NCBI RefSeq assembly: GCF_000829675.1
Contig: NZ_BBRX01000008.1
Location: 1-64,000, forward strand
Length of the DNA stretch: 64,000 nt
Reading direction: 5' to 3'
DNA from: Acinetobacter rudis
GTDB lineage: Bacteria > Pseudomonadota > Gammaproteobacteria > Pseudomonadales > Moraxellaceae
Under the pieces are notes generated by a model. That model was not told the origin of the DNA. It saw nothing but the letters and a program-made list of their open reading frames with translations, and made no database searches. Below, piece after piece: positions 1 to 10,481 of the stretch. Both the position numbers and the translations under genes were made by a program. Every line of letters starts with the position of its first letter. Positions within the stretch are counted from its first letter, which is position 1.

Positions 1-316
1 TAATTTGGGCAATCATAAGATTGTCTAATACTGTCATGTGAGGAAAAAGTTCAAAGTGTTGAAAGACCATGCCTACACGAGAGCGGAATTTGGCAAGCTG
101 AGTTGAGCTGTCTTTGAGTGTTGTGCCATCGACAATAATATTGCCTTGTTGGAAAGGCTCTAAGGCATTGACGGTTTTAATTAGCGTTGATTTTCCTGAA
201 CCTGAAGGACCACAAACGACAACAACTTCTCCTTTTTCTATGGAGGTTGAGCAGTCATTGAGTACTTGAAAATCTCCATACCATTTTGAGATATGTTGTA
301 TTTCAATCATTGGCAT
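1..316 (-). CDS. gltL: Amino-acid ABC transporter ATPase, partial (GltL/GlnQ type)
   Basis: This is the N-terminal ~105 codons of a polar amino-acid importer ATPase; the rest lies beyond the left edge. Read on the minus strand it starts MPMIEIQHISKWYGDF, has the Walker A motif GPSGSGKST, and continues through a Q-loop region (GMVFQHFELFPH) typical of GltL/GlnQ/HisP ATPases. ATG at 316 is chosen because AGGAG sits 7 bases upstream; a second ATG (310) is 6 bases inside. It follows gltK by 13 bases and is the last visible gene of gltI-J-K-L, so it should power uptake of glutamate/aspartate bound by GltI. Substrate is inferred from family and operon order; GlnQ-type specificity cannot be excluded. 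Confidence 0.9.
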   Translation of the reverse strand, partial: MPMIEIQHISKWYGDFQVLNDCSTSIEKGEVVVVCGPSGSGKSTLIKTVNALEPFQQGNIIVDGTTLKDSSTQLAKFRSRVGMVFQHFELFPHMTVLDNLMIAQI

Positions 317-329
317 TTCGATTCTCCTA

Positions 330-1008
330 TTAACGTATGATCGCGATTTTTGGGGTGAGATATTTGATGAAGCGTGATAAGGAAAAAGAGATAAAGAAGT
401 AAATCAATGCAACAATTAGATAAAAAGTTGCTTTGGTTTCAGAACCATAAGTGTTTGCAAGAGTGTTGGCGTTACCAAGAAAGTCTGGTGCACTAATAAC
501 ATAAACCAATGAAATATCTTGGAATAAAACAATAGATTGTGTCAGTAAAATAGGTAGCATATTGCGAAATGCTTGAGGGAGTACAATATTGGACATGGTT
601 TGCCCATAGGTTAGACCTAAAGCATAGCCTGCATTGCTTTGACCTTTTGAGATGGATTGAATGCCTGAGCGCACAAATTTCTGAAAAGAATGCAGCTTCA
701 AAGATGGCAAAAGTCACAACGCTTGAAAATAAAGGTCCATAATATGTATCTGATTGGAATTCAAAAAATTTAGGGAGTAAAAAATAGAAAATAAAAATCA
801 CCTGAATTAAAGGAACACCACGGAAAAAATCCACATAAAATTTGGCAAACTGACTTGCAAACTTATTATTAGATAAGCGCATCATCGCCAGAGGTGTGCC
901 TAATAAGATCCCACCAAAGATTGATAATAGCGTTACACTCATGGTGAATTTAAAGCCGCTCAATAGTGCAGTACTTACATCAGGATGAGTTAAGAGTGAA
1001 AAATCCAT
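330..1008 (-). pseudogene. gltK: Amino-acid ABC transporter permease GltK, frameshifted
   Basis: Inner-membrane permease of the glutamate/aspartate importer, broken into two frames. The first part (start 1008, MDFSLLTHPDV, with GAGG upstream) runs well as a HisM/GltK-type permease to AAFFSEI, then goes out of frame. The correct continuation (VRSGIQSISKGQSNAGYALG, the EAA-loop region contacting the ATPase) is in the neighbouring frame and ends at 330. Removing one base from the three-base run at 675-677 (A on plus, T on the coding strand) restores ...SEIVRSGIQ..., giving about 225 residues, the normal length. The start is 1 base after the gltJ stop. It is either a real inactivating mutation or a sequencing/assembly indel; everything else in the gene looks intact. 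Confidence 0.85.
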
Positions 1009-1009
1009 C

Positions 1010-1852
1010 TTATTGACCTCCTGAGCCAAGTCCAGGTACGGCCATACGTTTTTCAATCCAAACCATGACATATTTGATGCCATAAGTAATCATCAGATAT
1101 ACAGGAGTCGAAAGAATTAAAATGACAATATCTTGTGAGGTTTCTTCACGCATAGTTTTGGTATAAGCAAAGAAATTTAAAACACTCAGTGCATAGAGAA
1201 CTGCTGAGTTTTTAAAGACGTTCATGGATTCGGACGTGATTGTTGGCCAAATAATACGGTAGGCAACGGGAAGTATGACGTAGCGATAACTTTGTTTTTG
1301 ATTAAACCCAACAGCATATGCAGCATATTTTTGTCCACTCGACACCGTTTCAATACCTGCGCGGACTTGTTCAGCAATACGTGCAGCAGTATATAGTCCT
1401 AATGCAAATACGCCGACGCTTGCAGGATGATCATTTAAAATATTTTGCCACCACCCCCCATTTACAATTTCTCCACTTCCGGTGCTATAGCTAAGTGGGA
1501 GTAATTCTGGAAAGACAAATGCCCAGAAAAACAACTGTACTATTAATGGGATATTTCTAAAAATTTCAACATAAGTGGTGCCAATAGAGCTTAATGCTTT
1601 GATGGGTAAGGTTCGCATAATCCCAATGAGTGAACCAAGCGTAAACGCAATGATAAAGGCGAGAAATGCTGTCCAAAGCATGGTCCATACCCCAGAGGAT
1701 AGGATTTGTAACCAAGTCGGTGCATCGGCAAATGAGGAGTAGCTTGCACCTCCAATACTTTGGCAAATTGATTCAGCCCAAGCAGCCTTATCGAGAGCAT
1801 ATTCATTTGAGGGTAGACAATAAGCGGTCCAATTGAGTGAGCCAATAGACAT
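1010..1852 (-). CDS. gltJ: Amino-acid ABC transporter permease GltJ
   Basis: Inner-membrane permease subunit of the glutamate/aspartate-type ABC importer, 280 residues, in the BPD_transp_1 family. Several hydrophobic segments are visible (for example MLWTAFLAFIIAFTLGSLIG and IPLIVQLFFWAFVFPELLPL), along with the permease EAA-like loop around VRAGIETVSSGQKYAAYAVG, where the ATPase docks. The N-terminal ~55 residues include a periplasmic stretch rich in Ala and Cys, making it somewhat longer than E. coli GltJ. It lies between gltI (89 bases upstream) and gltK (1 base downstream), as in gltIJKL operons. It should pair with GltK, so the frameshift in gltK probably disables transport even though this gene is intact. 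Confidence 0.9.
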   Translation of the reverse strand: MSIGSLNWTAYCLPSNEYALDKAAWAESICQSIGGASYSSFADAPTWLQILSSGVWTMLWTAFLAFIIAFTLGSLIGIMRTLPIKALSSIGTTYVEIFRNIPLIVQLFFWAFVFPELLPLSYSTGSGEIVNGGWWQNILNDHPASVGVFALGLYTAARIAEQVRAGIETVSSGQKYAAYAVGFNQKQSYRYVILPVAYRIIWPTITSESMNVFKNSAVLYALSVLNFFAYTKTMREETSQDIVILILSTPVYLMITYGIKYVMVWIEKRMAVPGLGSGGQ

Positions 1853-1941
1853 TTGTTTTCCTTTAGGATTGAAGACAATACTTGCCGATTAAAACGCTGT
1901 GCAAAAATAGGTTTTAATCGGTTTATTCACTATTAGATTGA

Positions 1942-2838
1942 TTAAATGCCTTTGTCGTTTGGACTAGTTTTTAACTTGAGGTAAGAATTGCTCATTGGCA
2001 TATTGATGTTGATATTTCGTGGAGCAATCGGGGATTGGAACCATTTTTTATATAAAGTAGCCATTTGACCACTATTCCACATGCCAGTTACGACTCGATC
2101 AGCAATGGCTTTATAGGCTGGGTCATTTTTGGGAAGCATAATCCCATAAGGTTCAGAAGCTAAAATTGGCCCTACAATTTTAAAGGCTTTGGGTGTAGAT
2201 GATTTGGCGATTAAACCGGCCAAGATATTGTCATCCATAACAAAGGCAGCGGCACGACCAGAGGCCATCATGGCAAATGAGTCTGCATGATCCTTACCAT
2301 ATACATTATTGACCTGTACATTTTTACCCTTTGCGTTGACCTTAATGAATTTGTCAGAGGTTGTACCTTGAGTGGTGACAACTGCTTTGCCATTTAGATC
2401 ACCAATGTTGGTAATTGCTGCATTGGCTTTGACAGCCATACGGATCTCAGAAACAAAATAGCTGGTAGAGAAGCTCACTTGCTGTTGGCGTTGCATTGAA
2501 TTGGTTGTCGTACCGCATTCCATGTCAATGTTACCTGCAAGCATTTCAGGGATACGCGTTGAAGAGGTAACCGCTTTATATTCGACTTTTAGATTGGGCA
2601 TCTTTAAGTCTTGTTTGAGTGCATTGGCAAAATTATTGCAAATATCAACTGCATAGCCTAGAGGTTTGCCATTAGCGATATAGGAGATAGGGTCTGAAGA
2701 TTCACGATAACCAATCACGACTTTGCCGCTTTTTTTAATTTTTGCGATTGTATCGGCTGCTTGCGCCTGAGAGAGAGTGCTACCTAGCAGTAGTAAGCTG
2801 AGAGTTAAACTGCCTGCTCTTGTAATAGACTTCATCAT
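1942..2838 (-). CDS. gltI: Periplasmic glutamate/aspartate-binding protein GltI
   Basis: Solute-binding protein of the importer, 298 residues. A signal peptide is clear (MMKSITRAG, hydrophobic core, cleavage near AQA at residue 27). The mature protein starts ADTIAKIKKSGKVVIGYRES and has SBP_bac_3 features, including the DPISYIANGKPLGYAVDIC entry, MECGTTTNSMQRQQQVSFS, and VVTTQGTTSDKF in lobe 2. The start at 2838 has GGAG 8 bases upstream; ATG 2835 is an alternative. It is first in the operon and would deliver glutamate/aspartate-like amino acids to GltJK. Transcription presumably starts in the AT-rich gap towards rpoN. The family assignment is firm; the exact ligand is inferred from homologous operons. 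Confidence 0.92.
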   Translation of the reverse strand: MMKSITRAGSLTLSLLLLGSTLSQAQAADTIAKIKKSGKVVIGYRESSDPISYIANGKPLGYAVDICNNFANALKQDLKMPNLKVEYKAVTSSTRIPEMLAGNIDMECGTTTNSMQRQQQVSFSTSYFVSEIRMAVKANAAITNIGDLNGKAVVTTQGTTSDKFIKVNAKGKNVQVNNVYGKDHADSFAMMASGRAAAFVMDDNILAGLIAKSSTPKAFKIVGPILASEPYGIMLPKNDPAYKAIADRVVTGMWNSGQMATLYKKWFQSPIAPRNININMPMSNSYLKLKTSPNDKGI

Positions 2839-3356
2839 TTAAGTAACTCCTTCGTTTTGTGTTGAGCAGTGCATGATCCTTTATGCATCTGCTTAAGTGT
2901 TGAATTCACAGCAGCATCGAACTTGAAGTGTTGTGTTTTTCCATCATATTTTTTAATAATAAAAACATTATTGTGATAGTAAATATTATTTAATTAAACT
3001 AAATAAAATGAAAAATCAAATTTTCTTTGTATTCTTTATTTTTGAGCACAACGATAGCCTCAATGCTTTTTTAATTAAAATTTTGAACAGAAAACACCAA
3101 TTTAAGATCGAAAAAATATTATTTTATAGAAGTAGACTGATTATAAGTGTTGTAACTATTGCTCCATTGTTAAGTTAAAATGTAATTTAAGCTAAATTGA
3201 AAGCATCATGATTTTAGTGAACCAGAATTAATTGCTCAGTTTTAAATCATATGTACAAAGGATGTACTTTAAATTTATGCAATCCAAAAACGCTTATGTT
3301 ATAAAAATAGTTCGGCATAATTATTGCTAGTAACTTGCTGCATAGAGGGAGATGCT
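2839..3356. other. AT-rich divergent intergenic region (gltI / rpoN)
   Basis: About 520 bases without a credible gene, separating the divergent gltI and rpoN starts. It is strongly AT-rich, with long A and T runs at 2940-3020 and 3050-3130, so it presumably holds both promoters. I see no convincing operator, terminator or small ORF. In many gammaproteobacteria lptB lies directly upstream of rpoN; here it is absent and the glt operon takes that place. Confidence 0.5.
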
Positions 3357-4808
3357 ATGAAGTTGTCAGTCGGATTAAAAGTTTCTAACTCGCTCGCATT
3401 GACGCCTCAACTACAACAGGCGATTCGCTTATTGCAGCTATCGAGTGTGGAGCTTGAGCAGGAAATAGAGCTACAACTTGAGACGAATCCATTACTTGAA
3501 CGAGTTGATGATGATAGTGCTCAGTTGAGTTTAGAAGAGTTTCAGCAAGAACAGGGTGAAAAAGAACTCTCGGATTCACTAAATGCCGATTATTTGCCAG
3601 ATGAATTGCCCGTGGATACACATTGGGATGATGTTTATAGTCATCAATCGACTAGCTTGGAGCGACCAGAATATGAAGAGCGAGAAGATATTCGTAGTGC
3701 GCAGGACACGCTTAAAAATCACATGCTGGGACAAATTAATTTATTAAAATTTTCTCAGTTAGATCAGTTGATTGCCTATTGCATAGTTGATGCCCTAGAT
3801 GAAAAAGGCTACCTAGAAGCGACGATTGATGAAATTGTGCAGTCTGTACAGGGGTTGCTGCAGCAAATGCAGAGCGATGAGGAGGTTGAGGCTGATGAAG
3901 TTGTGGTGGTGCTTAAGCATATACAGCGCTTAGATCCTATTGGCATAGGGGCACGGCATTTACCTGAATGTCTGTCAATACAATTACAAATGCTACCTTT
4001 AGATACCACATCTAGGACTGAAGCTTTGCGTTTGATTGATAGTTATGAACTACTCATTGCGAATGATTTAAATAAATTGATGCGACAAGCCGACTTATGT
4101 ACTGAGCAACTACAAGCAGCGGTGGCTTTGTTAAAAAGTTTAACACCCTATCCTGGATTGGTTTTTTCAGCGCAGGAGAGTGATTATCAAATTCCTGATG
4201 TCGTCGTCACCAAGAAAAATCAAGTTTGGCATGTGCAGCTGAACCCTGATGTGGTGCCTAAATTAAAAGTTAATCACTTTTATGCCAATATGATTCGTCG
4301 GGCAGATAATAGTACAGATAATCAATACCTAAAAAATCATCTGCTAGATGCGAAGAATTTTATTAAGAGTGTTGATGAACGGCATAAAACCTTATTGAAG
4401 GTGGCCAGTTGTATTGTTCAGCATCAGCGGCAGTTTCTAGAGATAGGTGCTGAAGGTATGATTCCGCTAATTTTACGTGACATTGCCGAAGAGGTGGGCT
4501 TGCATGAATCCACTGTTTCACGTGTGACGACCAATAAGTATTTACTCACACCTCGTGGTTTATTTGAACTGAAATACTTTTTTTCAAGTCATGTCGGAAC
4601 GAGTGCTGGTGGTGAAATGTCATCTACGGCTATTCGCGCGAAGATAAAAAAACTCATCGCAGAAGAGAATCCTCGTAAGCCATTGTCAGATAATAGTATT
4701 GCATCGTTATTAAAGGAGCAGGGGATAGATGTAGCACGTAGAACTGTAGCGAAGTATCGTGAATCGTTACATATTGCCTCATCATCTGACAGAAAAATCT
4801 TGATCTGA
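3357..4808 (+). CDS. rpoN: RNA polymerase sigma-54 factor RpoN
   Basis: Sigma-54, which directs RNA polymerase to -24/-12 promoters and needs enhancer-binding ATPases for open-complex formation. The 483-residue protein has the three usual parts: an N-terminal Gln/Leu-rich region I (MKLSVGLKVSNSLALTPQLQ, then QQAIRLLQLSS), an acidic linker (about residues 45-110), and the core-binding and DNA-binding domains ending in the RpoN box ARRTVAKYRE near the C-terminus. The start at 3357 is chosen over an upstream in-frame codon at 3324 because GAGGGAG lies just upstream and the protein then begins at the conserved MKLS. It is followed after 131 bases by hpf, the usual downstream neighbour of rpoN. 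Confidence 0.97.
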   Translation: MKLSVGLKVSNSLALTPQLQQAIRLLQLSSVELEQEIELQLETNPLLERVDDDSAQLSLEEFQQEQGEKELSDSLNADYLPDELPVDTHWDDVYSHQSTSLERPEYEEREDIRSAQDTLKNHMLGQINLLKFSQLDQLIAYCIVDALDEKGYLEATIDEIVQSVQGLLQQMQSDEEVEADEVVVVLKHIQRLDPIGIGARHLPECLSIQLQMLPLDTTSRTEALRLIDSYELLIANDLNKLMRQADLCTEQLQAAVALLKSLTPYPGLVFSAQESDYQIPDVVVTKKNQVWHVQLNPDVVPKLKVNHFYANMIRRADNSTDNQYLKNHLLDAKNFIKSVDERHKTLLKVASCIVQHQRQFLEIGAEGMIPLILRDIAEEVGLHESTVSRVTTNKYLLTPRGLFELKYFFSSHVGTSAGGEMSSTAIRAKIKKLIAEENPRKPLSDNSIASLLKEQGIDVARRTVAKYRESLHIASSSDRKILI

Positions 4809-4939
4809 CTTTTGAGAACAATCTATGCTAGGGGTTCATTATGACAAAGTGATGAAACCGTAAATTAGCAATGGTTTAAATTGACTATGATTATGATTTA
4901 AGCCAGAACACTAGGCTTGAAAAATAAGAGGGATGGACT

Positions 4940-5275
4940 ATGCAAATATCGATTCGTGGGCATCATCTAAGTATTACTCCAGCTATAGAAGAGACTGTAC
5001 GTCAGAAATTTCAAGACATGACCAAGCATATTGATCACATTAGCAGTATGCAGATTAAACTGAGTAAAGATCATCAGGTTGATCAACGTTCAAAAAAAGG
5101 GAGCGATAACCATATTGCGGAAGCAATTGTGCGTTTACCAGGTGTAGAGTTTTTTGCACAGGCCTCGGCTGATGATATGTATCTCTCGATACGCAAGCTC
5201 ATTGATAAAATTAAAAAGCAATTACAACGTTACCGTACAATGCAAAGTCATACCTCTATGATTTCATTAAACTAA
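4940..5275 (+). CDS. hpf: Ribosome hibernation promoting factor (short HPF/RaiA family)
   Basis: A small ribosome-binding protein of 111 residues that stabilises inactive ribosomes in stationary phase. It begins MQISIRGHHLSITPAIEETV, the classic HPF/YfiA beta-alpha start, and includes the basic stretch around KLIDKIKKQLQRYR that contacts 16S rRNA in the decoding region. It is the short form, lacking the C-terminal dimerisation domain of long HPF. GAGGG (4928-4933) lies upstream of ATG 4940. Position directly after rpoN matches the common rpoN-hpf arrangement, so it may be partly cotranscribed with rpoN. A terminator follows at 5297. Confidence 0.95.
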   Translation: MQISIRGHHLSITPAIEETVRQKFQDMTKHIDHISSMQIKLSKDHQVDQRSKKGSDNHIAEAIVRLPGVEFFAQASADDMYLSIRKLIDKIKKQLQRYRTMQSHTSMISLN

Positions 5276-5296
5276 TTATTTTATTTTTATGAAGTG

Positions 5297-5324
5297 AAAA
5301 GGCCGTTATTTGGACGGCCTTTTT
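5297..5324 (+). terminator. Rho-independent terminator after hpf
   Basis: Stem GGCCGT/ACGGCC, extendable by flanking A-T pairs, with a loop of about 7 bases and a T-run at 5320-5324. It lies 22 bases after the hpf stop and closes the rpoN-hpf unit. Confidence 0.88.
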
Positions 5325-5498
5325 GCTTGTAACTAAAGTCGTTGCGAACTCTTTCTTGAGCTAAAATCAACTACAATGGGTAAAACAACATATATATTTG
5401 TTTTTATCAATAATATTTGTATGAATTAATGAATTGTTGCGGTGAGTTTAGTAAAATAGCCAACTTTTACACTGTCGCGCCTATGAGAGGTCTTTACA

Positions 5499-5750
5499 AT
5501 GAATAGTGAGCAACTCACTGAAATACTAAAAACAGCTTTTCCTGAGGCGGAAGTGACTGTAAATGGGCAAGCAGGTAAATTTGATCTTCGTATCGTCGAT
5601 GATCAATTTGAATCCAAAAGACAAGTAGCACGTCAGCAAGCAGTTTATGCACCATTAAACTCATATATTGCCAGCGGTGAAGTGCATGCTGTTACGATTC
5701 GAGCAATGACAAAAGAAGAATGGCGTAAAGCAAGTTTATTTGGAGTTTAA
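5499..5750 (+). CDS. ibaG: BolA/IbaG family iron-metabolism protein
   Basis: An 83-residue BolA-like protein of the IbaG (YrbA) subgroup, which works with monothiol glutaredoxin in Fe-S cluster or iron handling. Visible features are the N-terminal MNSEQLTEILKTAFPEAEV helix and strand, the RQAVYAPLNSYIASGEVHAV segment, which holds the family pattern for the HTH-like part of the fold, and the ending TIRAMTKEEW. AGAGGT lies upstream of the start. The stop is 6 bases before murA, and ibaG-murA linkage is common in gammaproteobacteria, so the two are probably cotranscribed. A conserved His in the C-terminal half (GEVHAV) is the usual metal-ligand candidate. Confidence in family is high; subgroup rests on the murA neighbour and sequence style. 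Confidence 0.92.
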   Translation: MNSEQLTEILKTAFPEAEVTVNGQAGKFDLRIVDDQFESKRQVARQQAVYAPLNSYIASGEVHAVTIRAMTKEEWRKASLFGV

Positions 5751-7717
<1,967 letters not shown>

Positions 7718-7758
7718 CTTATTGTTCCAATGTAAATAATACTTATATTGTGAGCTTT

Positions 7759-7795
7759 AAAAGAGGGGGTATAGATTTATACCCCTCTTTTTTTA
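7759..7795 (+). terminator. Rho-independent terminator after hisG
   Basis: Near-perfect stem AAGAGGGG(G)TATA / TATACCCCTCTT with one extra G and a short loop, followed by a T-run to 7794. It ends the ibaG-murA-hisG transcript, so hisD needs its own promoter in 7796-7951. Confidence 0.9.
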
Positions 7796-7951
7796 TGGGT
7801 GCGATTTGGACAAAAATGCGTTGGAATTAAATGGCTCAGGCAGTAAGACTAAAAAAATCGCTTTGTACAGAGAATCGGCACAATATCTTGCGCACATCAG
7901 AGTTGAAACAGGTTACACTTGGCTTTTCTCCTTAAACTGGTGGGTAAATTG

Positions 7952-9238
7952 ATGCGACGTTTATCGACTCAAGATCAAAATTTTAAACAGGTTTTTGCTG
8001 ATCTGTTGGCTTTTGAAACCGTGAGTGATCCTGAACTATTAAAAACTGTTGATCAAATCATTGCAGATGTACGTCAACATGGTGATTCACATGTCTTACA
8101 TTTGACACAACAGTTCGATCGACATCCAGCGCATCAGTTTTCAGATCTAGAGCTTTCTCAACAACAATTAAAAGCAGCTTTTGACGGTTTAGAAACGGAT
8201 GTTCGTGAGGCCTTACAGCTTGCCGCTGAACGTATTCGTGAGTTTCATCAAGCACAGAAACAAGATGGCTGGCAATATGTTGATGCTTTAGGCAATACCT
8301 TAGGGCAAAAGGTGACACCACTTGATCGTGTGGGAATTTATGTGCCAGGTGGTTTGGCCTCATATCCTTCTTCGGTATTAATGAATGCTATTCCTGCTCA
8401 GGTTGCTGGTGTGTTAGAGATCATTATGGTGGTACCTGCACCAGGCGGCGAGCTCAACCCATTGGTGTTGGCTGCTGCACATTTGGCAGGAGTACATCGA
8501 GTGTTTACCATCGGCGGTGCACAAGCTGTTGCTGCATTGGCTTATGGGACAAAGACGATTCCAGCAGTGGATAAAATTACTGGACCAGGCAACCGTTTCG
8601 TTGCTGCTGCAAAACGCGCCGTGTTTGGTCAGGTCGGTATTGATATGATTGCAGGCCCTTCTGAGATTTTGGTTTATGCTGAAGGGGATAACAACGCAGA
8701 ATGGTTGGCAATGGATGTATTATCTCAAGCTGAACATGACACTGTGGCGCAAGCGATTTTCATTAGTCCCGATCCACAACTTTTAGATGATGTGGCAACT
8801 GCAATTGAACAGCATTTAGCTGCTTTGCCTAAAGCTGAAATTGCTCGTGAATCAATTGCTAATCGTGGCGCTTTAGTCTTAGTCAAAGATCGTCAAGAAG
8901 CGATAGACTTGATCAATCAAGTTGCTCCAGAACATTTAGAGCTTTGCTTAGATGAAGCTGAGCAAATGGCGCAAAGTATTCGCCATGCGGGTGCAATTTT
9001 TATGGGGCGTCATACACCTGAAGCGATTGGGGATTATTGTGCAGGGCCAAATCACGTGTTGCCAACCTCAGGTACAGCACGTTTTTCTTCGCCACTTGGG
9101 GTTTATGATTTCCAAAAACGCTCAAGCTTGATTATGTGTTCAGCAGAAGGAGTGAAAAGCTTGGCTAAAGCTGCTGACCTGTTGGCACAAAAAGAAGATT
9201 TAGATGCGCATGCGCGTTCTGCACGTTATCGTTATTAG
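7952..9238 (+). CDS. hisD: Histidinol dehydrogenase HisD
   Basis: Zinc enzyme that oxidises L-histidinol to histidine in two NAD-dependent steps, the last of the pathway. The 428 residues match the family. Visible motifs are [53 protein letters not shown] (Zn-ligand region) and the catalytic Glu-His in VAPEHLEL. The open frame extends upstream to a TTG at 7919, but ATG 7952 is preferred because GGTGGG lies 7 bases upstream and the protein then begins [11 protein letters not shown] as in relatives. It sits between hisG and hisC, separated from each by more than 150 bases with hairpins, so the three genes are clustered but not one tight operon. Confidence 0.95.
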   Translation: MRRLSTQDQNFKQVFADLLAFETVSDPELLKTVDQIIADVRQHGDSHVLHLTQQFDRHPAHQFSDLELSQQQLKAAFDGLETDVREALQLAAERIREFHQAQKQDGWQYVDALGNTLGQKVTPLDRVGIYVPGGLASYPSSVLMNAIPAQVAGVLEIIMVVPAPGGELNPLVLAAAHLAGVHRVFTIGGAQAVAALAYGTKTIPAVDKITGPGNRFVAAAKRAVFGQVGIDMIAGPSEILVYAEGDNNAEWLAMDVLSQAEHDTVAQAIFISPDPQLLDDVATAIEQHLAALPKAEIARESIANRGALVLVKDRQEAIDLINQVAPEHLELCLDEAEQMAQSIRHAGAIFMGRHTPEAIGDYCAGPNHVLPTSGTARFSSPLGVYDFQKRSSLIMCSAEGVKSLAKAADLLAQKEDLDAHARSARYRY

Positions 9239-9284
9239 TCTATCTAGCTGACTGTATAACCCATTGAATCAAAATGACTGCGAA

Positions 9285-9312
9285 GATCAGGTTTTTATAT
9301 TTAAACCTGATC
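9285..9312 (+). repeat. Inverted repeat in the hisD-hisC gap
   Basis: GATCAGGTTT (9285-9294) and AAACCTGATC (9303-9312) form a perfect 10-bp stem with an 8-base loop. Only a short T stretch follows some way downstream (TTTTT at 9326-9330), so it is a weak or incomplete terminator, or an mRNA-processing hairpin, between hisD and hisC. Confidence 0.6.
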
Positions 9313-9389
9313 GCGCTATGCTGCTTTTTCTGTGTGTATGTAAAACCTAAGGAAAGGCTTAATAGGCAATAATTACAAAGGTTAATTCG

Positions 9390-10481
9390 ATGTCTACTCA
9401 AATTAGTACGGAACAAAAGCAATTTTGGAGTCCTTCGGTACGTGCTTTAGAGCCTTATGTGCCAGGTGAACAGCCTAAGATCCAAAACCTACTTAAATTA
9501 AATACCAATGAAAATCCCTATCCGCCATCAGCTGCGGTCGTAGAAGCCGTACAAGCGGTGTTGCAAGAGGATGCAGATGTACTCCGCTTATACCCAGATC
9601 CAGATGCCAGTGCACTAAAACAGGCGATAGCATCGCAGCAACAGGTTGATGTGAGTCAGGTTTTTGTCGGAAATGGTTCAGATGAAGTACTCGCTCATGT
9701 TTTTAGAGCGTTTTTCGTCAAAGAGAAACCGATTTTATATCCAGATATTAGCTATAGTTTTTATCCTGTATATAGCCAATTTTTTGGACTAAAGACCCAA
9801 TCTATTGCTTTAAATGATGCATTTGAAATCGTACCAGAGGATTATCAACTAGATAATGACGGTATCATTATCGCTAACCCCAATGCACCTACAGGTATTG
9901 CACTGGGTTTGGCTGAAATTGAACAGATTTTACAAGCCAATCCACATTCGGTTGTTGTGATCGATGAAGCTTATGTTGATTTTGGTGCAGAATCAGCTGT
10001 GGCATTAGTCGCAAAATATCAAAACTTGGTCGTTTGCCAAACAACATCTAAGTCACGTTCTTTGGCTGGACTTCGTGTTGGTTTTGCGATTGCACAAGCG
10101 CATTTAATCAGTGCATTAGAAGCGGTAAAAAATAGTTTTAACTCTTATCCTTTAGACCGTTTTGCTATTGCTGTTGCGGTTGCCTCATTTGGGGATCAAG
10201 CATATTTTGAGCAACAATGTGAAAAAGTCATTCAAAGCCGTGAGCTTTTAACCGAAGGCCTAACCCGTTTGGGATTCCAAGTTTTGCCTTCAAAAGCCAA
10301 CTTTGTTTTTGCTCAGTTACCAGGACGTGAGGCAGCACAGCTAGCACAAGCTTTACGTGAGCAGGGGATTATCGTGCGTTATTTCAATAAAGCACGAATT
10401 GATCAACATCTTCGTATTACGGTTGGTACGGATGAACAGAATCAACGTTTGCTCGATAGCTTAAAAGCGATCCTCGCTTAG
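9390..10481 (+). CDS. hisC: Histidinol-phosphate aminotransferase HisC
   Basis: PLP enzyme that converts imidazole acetol-phosphate to histidinol-phosphate in histidine biosynthesis; HisC-type enzymes may also act on aromatic keto acids. The 363 residues show the fold-type I aminotransferase motifs LNTNENPYPPS near the N-terminus, IIANPNAPTG, VVIDEAYVDFG, and the PLP-lysine segment TSKSRSLAGLRVGF. The C-terminus ends with the RITVGTDEQN motif. It starts at ATG 9390, with AAAGG upstream. Its stop TAG (10479-10481) overlaps the stop of the convergent pabB. Confidence 0.96.
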   Translation: MSTQISTEQKQFWSPSVRALEPYVPGEQPKIQNLLKLNTNENPYPPSAAVVEAVQAVLQEDADVLRLYPDPDASALKQAIASQQQVDVSQVFVGNGSDEVLAHVFRAFFVKEKPILYPDISYSFYPVYSQFFGLKTQSIALNDAFEIVPEDYQLDNDGIIIANPNAPTGIALGLAEIEQILQANPHSVVVIDEAYVDFGAESAVALVAKYQNLVVCQTTSKSRSLAGLRVGFAIAQAHLISALEAVKNSFNSYPLDRFAIAVAVASFGDQAYFEQQCEKVIQSRELLTEGLTRLGFQVLPSKANFVFAQLPGREAAQLAQALREQGIIVRYFNKARIDQHLRITVGTDEQNQRLLDSLKAILA

